Shown one piece after another: positions 47,784-52,764 of a stretch of DNA of 52,764 bases (its first letter is position 1; each line of letters begins with the position of its first letter). Below the pieces are notes generated by a model, which saw nothing but the letters and a program-made list of their open reading frames with translations, was not told the origin of the DNA and searched no databases. Origin of the DNA: Pseudonocardiaceae bacterium (lineage in GTDB: Bacteria > Actinomycetota > Actinomycetes > Mycobacteriales > Pseudonocardiaceae); contig WHSY01000026.1 of the NCBI GenBank assembly GCA_009379815.1, forward strand, positions 1 to 52,764, read 5' to 3'. The translations under genes and the position numbers were made by a program.

Positions 47784-48931
47784 GCGAGCCGACGACCCGT
47801 GACCTGCTCTACGGCGAGGTCGAGGACGACGTCCGTGCCAGCGCCCGCAAGCTGCTCGCCGACCGGTGCGCCACCGACGCGGTACTGGCGCGCTGCGAGA
47901 GCGACGAGCCCTATGACCTCGCGACCTGGCGGACGTTGTCGGCCGAGCTCGGGTTTGCCGGGCTGCTGGTTCCCGAGGCCGACGGTGGGGCGGGTGCCAG
48001 CGCCCGGGAAGCCGCGGTGGTCGCCGAGGAGCTGGGCCGGTCGGTCGCGCCACTGCCGTTCCTGGGCAGCGCGGTGCTCGCCACCTCGGCGCTGCTCGCC
48101 TGCAAGGACAGCCAGACCTGCCCGCAGGGTCGAGCCGTCGTCCGCGAGCTGCTGGCCGCGCTCGGCGATGGGTCGCGAACCGGCACGCTGGCCGTGCCGC
48201 TGTCCACCGCGCCGGGCGCGGGCTTTCCCGATGCCGTGCGTGCCACCGGGGGCTGCCTGACCGGGCGGGTCGGCAGCGTCGTCGACCTCGACGTCGCCGA
48301 CGTCGTGCTCGTCGGCGCGACCGACGAGGATGGCCCGGCCCTCTACGCGGTCGACCTGCCCGGCTCGGGGGCGACCAGGCACCCGGTCGTCAGCCTCGAC
48401 CTCACCCGCAGGGTCACCGATCTCGAGCTCGACGGCGCGGCCGGCCGCCGGGTGGCCGGGGCCGCGGACGCCGAGGTGGCGCTGCACGCGGCGCTGACTA
48501 CCGGCGCAGGGTTGCTCGCCGCCGAGCAACTCGGGCTGGCCGAGTGGTGCCTGGACACGACGGTCGAGTTCGCCAAGACCCGCTACCAGTTCGGCAGGCC
48601 GATCGGGTCGTTCCAGGCCCTCAAGCACCGCCTGGCCGATGTGTGGGCAGCGGTGTCCACGGCCCGTTCGGTCGCCCGCGCAGCGGCGAACGCGCTGGCC
48701 ACCGGCGCAGCCGACACCGAACTCGTCGTCGCGGTGGCGGCGGCCTACTGCTCGGATACCGCTGTGCTCGCCGCCGAGGAGTGCGTGCAGCTGCACGGCG
48801 GGATCGGCATGACCTGGGAGCACCCCGCGCACCTCTACCTCTGCCGCGCCAAGACCTCGCAGCTCGCGTTGGGCACCCCCGACGGGCACCGCGCCACGCT
48901 GGCGGAGCTCGCGAACCTGCCCGCCACCTGA
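47780..48931 (+). CDS. Acyl-CoA dehydrogenase, non-catalytic-type partner subunit
   Basis: 383 residues, GTG 47780 overlapping the upstream stop. N-terminal domain GFAGLLVPEADGGAGASAREAAVVAEELGRSVAPLPFLGSAVLATSALL, a shortened middle domain without the EPGxGSD motif, and the C-terminal VQLHGGIGMTWEHPAHLYLCRAKTSQLALGTPDGHRATL. In place of the catalytic YEGT/IEGGT block it has QLALGTPDG, so no glutamate base is present. This is the pattern of beta subunits in heteromeric ACADs. Substrate unknown. Confidence 0.88.
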   Translation: MSEPTTRDLLYGEVEDDVRASARKLLADRCATDAVLARCESDEPYDLATWRTLSAELGFAGLLVPEADGGAGASAREAAVVAEELGRSVAPLPFLGSAVLATSALLACKDSQTCPQGRAVVRELLAALGDGSRTGTLAVPLSTAPGAGFPDAVRATGGCLTGRVGSVVDLDVADVVLVGATDEDGPALYAVDLPGSGATRHPVVSLDLTRRVTDLELDGAAGRRVAGAADAEVALHAALTTGAGLLAAEQLGLAEWCLDTTVEFAKTRYQFGRPIGSFQALKHRLADVWAAVSTARSVARAAANALATGAADTELVVAVAAAYCSDTAVLAAEECVQLHGGIGMTWEHPAHLYLCRAKTSQLALGTPDGHRATLAELANLPAT

Positions 48932-48944
48932 CGGGGAGGCCGTC

Positions 48945-50198
48945 ATGACGATCGACCGCGCCGGCATCGCGCCCAGCACCCGGGTGCGTGACTACGTCGA
49001 GCGGTTCGACAGGTTCCTGCGCGACACTGTGGCACCGGCCGAGGAGCACCTCGCCGACCAGGGAGCCGGGACCCCATGGCAGCCGGCGCTCGACGACGCG
49101 GGCCGGATGCACGGCACAGTGTGGCAGGCCCGCCGTGAGGTGCAGCGACGAGCCGCAGCGGCCGGGCTCTACACCCCGCACATGCCCACCGAGCTCGGCG
49201 GGTCGGGGTTCTCGCGGGTGGAGATGATGCACGTCGAGGAGCACGTCTACCACGTCGGCGGGCTGGGTCTCGGGCTGGCTGCGCTGGCGTGGACCGAGGG
49301 GCCCGGGCCACACCTCGCGCACGTCGGCGAGCCCGCCCGCCGCCGGCTGCTCGAGCCGCTGATGGCTGCCGAGACCACCGCCGCGTTCGCCAACACCGAG
49401 CCGCACGCCGGCTCCGACGTGCTGGGGATGACCACCCGTGCCACCCGGGACGGCCAGCACTGGGTGATCGACGGGCGCAAGGCGTGGATCACCAACGCGC
49501 ACTTCTGCGACACCGTCGCGGTGGTCGCCGTGACCGAGCCGGGAGCGGGCAGCAGGTCGCTGTCGATGTTCCTCGTCGAGTCCGACCGGCCCGGGTTCTC
49601 CCGGGGGCCCGACTACCCCACGATGCTCGACGACGGCCTGACCGGCGAGCTGAACTTCGACGGGGTGCGGGTCCCCGACGAGAACCGGGTCGGCGAGGTC
49701 GGGCAGGGTTTCGCGCTGGCCATGACCTACATCAACTGGCGGCGGATGTGCCGCGGCGGGATGTGCGCGGGCTGGGGCGCCCTGCTGCTCGAGCGCGCGG
49801 TGCGCCGGGCGCGCAGCCGACGGTCGGGCGGGCGGCCGATCGGCGAGCTGCAGGTGGTGGGCCACCAGCTGGCCGACATGGACGCCGACGTGTACTCCGC
49901 GCGCGCGATGTCGCTGCAGGCGCAGTCCGAGCTCGACGCGCTGGGGCCGTTCACGATCCCGCTGCCACCGCAGGCGCGGCGGCTGGTCAGCCTGATCAAG
50001 GTGGTCAACGACGAGGCGTTCTTCCGGGTCGCCGACCGTGCGGTGGCGCTCCACGGCGCTTCGGGGCTGGGCCTCGGTTCGGTGGAGGAGAAGCTGTTCC
50101 GCGTCGCCCGTGACCTGAAGATCCCGGCCGGGACGGTGGAGATCCAGCGCAACGCCATCGCGCAGGCGCTGCTGGCCGGCCCCGACACCCGACCGTGA
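48945..50198 (+). CDS. Acyl-CoA dehydrogenase-like protein
   Basis: 417 residues, 13 bp after the previous gene with GGGGAGG as ribosome site. Signature AAFANTEPHAGSDVLGMTTRATRDG in the middle domain and IPAGTVEIQRNAIAQALL at the end, where the usual catalytic Glu (E-G-T) is Ala (A-G-T). A long N-terminal part (YVERFDRFLRDTVAPAEEHLADQ, HMPTELGGSGFSRVEMMHVEEHVYHVGG) is typical of the larger FadE-type members. May use another residue, or be an oxidase/hydroxylase-type member. Stop overlaps the nucleotidyltransferase GTG. Confidence 0.87.
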   Translation: MTIDRAGIAPSTRVRDYVERFDRFLRDTVAPAEEHLADQGAGTPWQPALDDAGRMHGTVWQARREVQRRAAAAGLYTPHMPTELGGSGFSRVEMMHVEEHVYHVGGLGLGLAALAWTEGPGPHLAHVGEPARRRLLEPLMAAETTAAFANTEPHAGSDVLGMTTRATRDGQHWVIDGRKAWITNAHFCDTVAVVAVTEPGAGSRSLSMFLVESDRPGFSRGPDYPTMLDDGLTGELNFDGVRVPDENRVGEVGQGFALAMTYINWRRMCRGGMCAGWGALLLERAVRRARSRRSGGRPIGELQVVGHQLADMDADVYSARAMSLQAQSELDALGPFTIPLPPQARRLVSLIKVVNDEAFFRVADRAVALHGASGLGLGSVEEKLFRVARDLKIPAGTVEIQRNAIAQALLAGPDTRP

Positions 50199-50737
50199 CC
50201 AGCCTTGCCTGTGTCACCGGTCGTTTCCAACCGGTGCACCGCGACCACCTGGCGCTGTTCTGCACCGCGCTGGCAGCCCACGACCGCCTGGTGATCGCCG
50301 TGACCAACCCGGACCCCGGGGCGCGGCAGGCCGAGGACGCGGCACGACACCGGCACACCGATGACGCCAACCCGTTCACCTACTACGAGCGGGCGCGGCT
50401 GTTGCTCGCCGCGGTCGCGGCGGCAGGGCTGGGCTCACGGTCCACGGTGGTGCCGTTCGACTTGACCCGCCCGCAGCACTGGGTGCACTACGTGCCGGCC
50501 CACGCCGTGCACTACGTGCGCACGGCGGGCCCGTGGGAGGAGCAGAAGGCGGCGCGGCTGGCCGACGCCGGGTACCGGGTGCTGCGGCTGCCCGGCCCGG
50601 CCTTCCGGTCCGCCACCGCGGTGCGCGCGGCGCTGCGCGCAGGCGGGGGATGGGAGGATGGCGTGCCCGCCGGCACGGTGGGGGTGCTGCGCGAGCTGCT
50701 CGCCGAGACGCCGATGGCGCAACGGGGCACCGGATGA
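50195..50737 (+). CDS. NMN-adenylyltransferase-like nucleotidyltransferase
   Basis: 180 residues. The opening CVTGRFQPVHRDHLALFCTAL is the GRFQPxHxGH signature of NMNAT/NadM-type enzymes, with the second G of HxGH changed to D (HRDH). Further matches: VIAVTNPDP and the acceptor loop NPFTYYERARLLLAAV. The C-terminal ISTTxxR region appears as FRSATAVRAAL. It would transfer an adenylyl (or cytidylyl) group to a phosphorylated substrate. Coupled by 4-bp overlaps to the ACAD upstream and the phosphomutase downstream, an unusual setting for NAD synthesis. Confidence 0.78.
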   Translation: MTSLACVTGRFQPVHRDHLALFCTALAAHDRLVIAVTNPDPGARQAEDAARHRHTDDANPFTYYERARLLLAAVAAAGLGSRSTVVPFDLTRPQHWVHYVPAHAVHYVRTAGPWEEQKAARLADAGYRVLRLPGPAFRSATAVRAALRAGGGWEDGVPAGTVGVLRELLAETPMAQRGTG

Positions 50738-52038
50738 ACATGGTCGACGACCGGCTGCCCGTCGTGCTCGTCATCCTCGACGGGCTGGGAGACCGCCCGG
50801 TGCCCGAGCTGGGCGGGGCCACCCCGTCCGAGGCGGCGCACACGCCGGTGCTCGATGCGCTCGCCGCCGCCGGCGCATCCGGTTGGCACCTGCCGTTCGG
50901 GTGGGGTGTCGCGACGTCCTCGGAGCGCTCGCACTGGGCGATGCTCGGGTACGCCGGCGAGCCCTTCTGCGGCCGGGCCGTGCTCGAGGCGCTGGGCGCG
51001 GGCATCGACGTCGACCACGGCGCGGTCGCGGTGCACGGCGCGCTGCGCACCTCCCGCGCGGCGGGGGACCGGCTGTGGATCACCGGGCGCGCGGGCCCCG
51101 GCGACCGCGACGACGTGGCCGCGCTCGTCGACGAGCTGGCCGGCACGGCAGGCCGGCACGGGGTGCACATCGTCACGCTGCCCCCCGCGGACCGCGGCGA
51201 GGTGCTGCTGCTGCTGCCCCGCTGCGACAGCGCGGAGATCACCGACTCCGACCCGTTCTTCGAGCACCTGCACCCCTGGCTGCGGGTGCGCCCGACCAGC
51301 CCGCCCGGCCGGCTGACCGCCGACGCGCTGACCGCGTTCCTGCTCGACGCCCGCACCTCGCTGGTCGCCAGCCCCGTCAACGCCACCCGCGGCCGGCCGC
51401 TGGACGTACTCACCACCAAGTGGGCCGGGATGCGCCGACCGCTGCCGACCTTCGCCGAGCGGGTCGGGGTGCCCGGGGCGGCGGTGACCAGCACACGTCT
51501 CTACCGCGGGCTGTCGACACTGCTCGGGCTGCGGCAGCACCACGTCGCCCCCGACGCCGACGTCGCCGCGGACCTGCGCACCCGGCTGGAGGTGGCCGAC
51601 GGGCTCATCTCCGAGGGCGCCCGGTTCGTGCACGTGCACACCAAGGCCACCGACGAGGCCGGCCACACGAAGGACCCGCACGCCAAGCGCGACGTCCTGG
51701 CAGCCGCCGATGCGGGTCTCGCGGGGCTGCCCGAGCTGGCCCGGCGCGCCGTCGTCGCCGTCACCGGTGACCACGCCACCCCGTCGGTCGGCGGCGTGCT
51801 GCACACCGGCGACCCCACGCCGCTCGTGGTGGCAGGGCCGGCGGTGCGGCCGGACGCGGTGCGCCGCTTCGGGGAGTCCTTCGCAGCGCACGGCTGCTAC
51901 GGCGGGCTGCGGGCCACCGAGCTGCTGCCGTTGCTGTTCGGGCACGCCAACCGCCCGGCGTTTCTCGGCCACCGCCCGGCCCCGGCCGAGACGGTGGCGC
52001 TGCCGGACGATCCCGAACCGATGCCACCCGGTCGTTGA
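50734..52038 (+). CDS. Archaeal-type phosphoglycerate mutase-like protein (alkaline phosphatase superfamily)
   Basis: 434 residues. N-terminal metal site LVILDGLGDRPVPELGGATPSEAAHTPVLDALAAAGASG, nucleophile region TSSERSHWAMLGY (Ser kept, following Asp is Glu), FCGRAVLEALGAGIDV, and C-terminal metal ligands VHTKATDEAGHTKDPHAKRD and AVTGDHATPSVGG: the ApgM layout. Functional as a metal-dependent phosphomutase or phosphatase; whether on phosphoglycerate is uncertain because the central domain diverges. Last gene of the operon; hairpin follows. Confidence 0.85.
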   Translation: MNMVDDRLPVVLVILDGLGDRPVPELGGATPSEAAHTPVLDALAAAGASGWHLPFGWGVATSSERSHWAMLGYAGEPFCGRAVLEALGAGIDVDHGAVAVHGALRTSRAAGDRLWITGRAGPGDRDDVAALVDELAGTAGRHGVHIVTLPPADRGEVLLLLPRCDSAEITDSDPFFEHLHPWLRVRPTSPPGRLTADALTAFLLDARTSLVASPVNATRGRPLDVLTTKWAGMRRPLPTFAERVGVPGAAVTSTRLYRGLSTLLGLRQHHVAPDADVAADLRTRLEVADGLISEGARFVHVHTKATDEAGHTKDPHAKRDVLAAADAGLAGLPELARRAVVAVTGDHATPSVGGVLHTGDPTPLVVAGPAVRPDAVRRFGESFAAHGCYGGLRATELLPLLFGHANRPAFLGHRPAPAETVALPDDPEPMPPGR

Positions 52039-52055
52039 TCACTCTCCGCGGCTGA

Positions 52056-52078
52056 ACACCCGAACCAACGGCGGGTGT
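52056..52078 (+). terminator. Short hairpin after the ACAD operon
   Basis: ACACCCG / CGGGTGT, 7-bp perfect stem with a 9-nt loop, 17 bp after the stop at 52038. Confidence 0.45.
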
Positions 52079-52147
52079 GGTCCGAATACCGGTGCGACCG
52101 GGCCCGAGGGTCACCGGCGCACCCATTCTGCGAGAGAGGGACTCGTC

Positions 52148-52301
52148 ATGATCAATAAGCTCACCGGCACGATCTTCGGCGCTGTCTACGTGCTGATCGG
52201 CGCCCAACACCGCGGACAACGTGCTGCACTTCGCCAGCGCGCTACTGCTGCTGTCGATCGGGTTCGTGGGCGATCGGTCCCAGGCGCGAGCGGCGGCATG
52301 A
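52148..52301 (+). pseudogene. DUF4383 membrane protein with internal deletion
   Basis: ATG 52148 begins INKLTGTIFGAVYVLIG, the start of the first helix of DUF4383 proteins. At about 52202 the sequence jumps, one frame over, to NTADNVLHFASALLLLSIGFVGDRSQARAAA and a stop at 52299, the usual last helix. About 250-300 bp of the middle is missing relative to the roughly 150-residue family. GAGAGGGA ribosome site remains intact, so transcription and initiation signals survive. Confidence 0.7.
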
Positions 52302-52393
52302 CCGGACCGTCACTGCGCCCGGCACCGAGATCCCGCGACATGCCTTCGTCCCCGATCGCAGCCTGACCGATGCCTACTCGCTGACCGCACTCG
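52302..52393. other. Intergenic, no feature seen
   Basis: 92 bp between the DUF4383 remnant and the convergent serine hydrolase end; no hairpin or ORF supported. Confidence 0.4.
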
Positions 52394-52764
52394 TCACGTC
52401 ATGGTTGTCGGCCGACCGGTCAGGTGTTCCACCGTCAGCCAGTCGGCGGGCTGCTTCTCGACCGAACGTGACGGTCGAGGATGGACCCTGATCTCGGAGT
52501 CGACCGACACCACGTCCGCGGAGTCGTTGGTGGCCGCGACGATGACCACGATGTCGGTGGTCGGGTCGTAGCTGAGCTGGGCGCTGTACCCGAAGATGTC
52601 GCCGGCCTTGCCGTAGGTGTCACCGCGGATCTCGACGCCCAGGGCGCTTTCCGGGTTCTCGCTGGTGGGCTCGAGCATCGTGGCGAGCGTCGCGGCTTCG
52701 GTGAACAGCTCGCCCGTGAACAGCGCCCGGCCGAAGACGGCGAGATCCCCGGCAGTGGAGATCA
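52394..52764 (-). CDS. Serine hydrolase (beta-lactamase/D-Ala-D-Ala carboxypeptidase family), C-terminal part
   Basis: The gene continues past the window's right edge; reading on the minus strand enters at 52762. ISTAGDLAVFGRALFTGELF and GKAGDIFGYSAQLSYDPTTDIVVIVAATN are the characteristic C-terminal segments of class C-type serine hydrolases, where GKAG stands for the KTG/HTG motif. The Ser-x-x-Lys motif and any signal peptide lie outside. The tail after VVSVDSEIRVHPR is short and charged. Confidence 0.8.
   Translation of the reverse strand, partial: ISTAGDLAVFGRALFTGELFTEAATLATMLEPTSENPESALGVEIRGDTYGKAGDIFGYSAQLSYDPTTDIVVIVAATNDSADVVSVDSEIRVHPRPSRSVEKQPADWLTVEHLTGRPTTMT

Overview
The window is high-GC actinobacterial DNA. 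It has GTG/ATG starts with AGGAGG-like ribosome sites, start/stop overlaps between co-directional genes, actinobacterial families (SARP, MacS-like kinase, DUF2786, MT0933-like antitoxin, seven-gene Mrp antiporter), an IdeR-type iron box and GTGAGTGG-type intergenic palindromes. A Pseudonocardiaceae member (Pseudonocardia/Amycolatopsis-like) fits best. That is an inference from gene style, not a marker-gene call. I saw no tRNA, rRNA, CRISPR array or insertion sequence.

Layout. 1-5.8 kb: drug-type ABC exporter (permease frameshifted), a two-component kinase whose response regulator has lost its middle, a carboxymuconolactone-decarboxylase-fold protein, an MFS exporter, a frameshifted AraC regulator and a VOC protein. 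5.9-8.9 kb: mismatch uracil glycosylase, an iron-box-controlled small Cys protein, an AI-2E transporter, a hypothetical gene and an antitoxin-like protein. 9-15.5 kb: beta-oxidation locus (FadB-type enzyme, thiolase, MerR regulator, acyl-CoA dehydrogenase) around a perfect palindromic operator, then an HSL-type esterase. 15.5-23.3 kb: K+/H+ antiporter divergent from a complete mrpABCDEFG operon. 23.4-30.1 kb: frameshifted threonine-aldolase-like gene, TPR-LuxR regulator, membrane protein plus BBE-type flavoprotein, a gutted FAD monooxygenase and a DUF2786 protein.

30.5-46.5 kb is the most unusual part. It opens with one ORF fusing a complete LigD-type ATP-dependent DNA ligase fold, with its catalytic motifs replaced, to a LytS-type sensor histidine kinase. 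Next come a six-cupredoxin MnxG/ceruloplasmin-like multicopper oxidase, a Gmad2-LysM protein, a GMC flavo-oxidoreductase with a Cys-nucleophile hydrolase, a SARP/AfsR-type regulator, an eCIS-style cargo-like protein with a YbjN (secretion-chaperone-fold) partner, a methyltransferase and a sigma factor. Four promoters here share one architecture: three head-to-tail 11-bp units (CGGNAASCNNN), exactly 6 bp, then a -10-like hexamer (S-A-Y-G-N-T). They lie before the oxidase, the sigma factor, the methyltransferase and a short transcript-sized segment ending in a perfect 15-bp hairpin, which I propose is a small RNA. This looks like a local regulon of an unidentified tandem-repeat-binding activator; the SARP is the leading candidate.

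46.6-52 kb: translationally coupled operon of three acyl-CoA dehydrogenases (two look like a catalytic/non-catalytic pair), a GRFQP nucleotidyltransferase and an archaeal-type phosphoglycerate-mutase-like enzyme. The window ends with a gutted DUF4383 gene and the C-terminus of a serine hydrolase.

Quality caution: three genes carry single-base frameshifts (about 930, 4751 and 24119). Three others keep both ends but lack their middle (about 1478, 28499 and 52202). These may be assembly errors or real decay.
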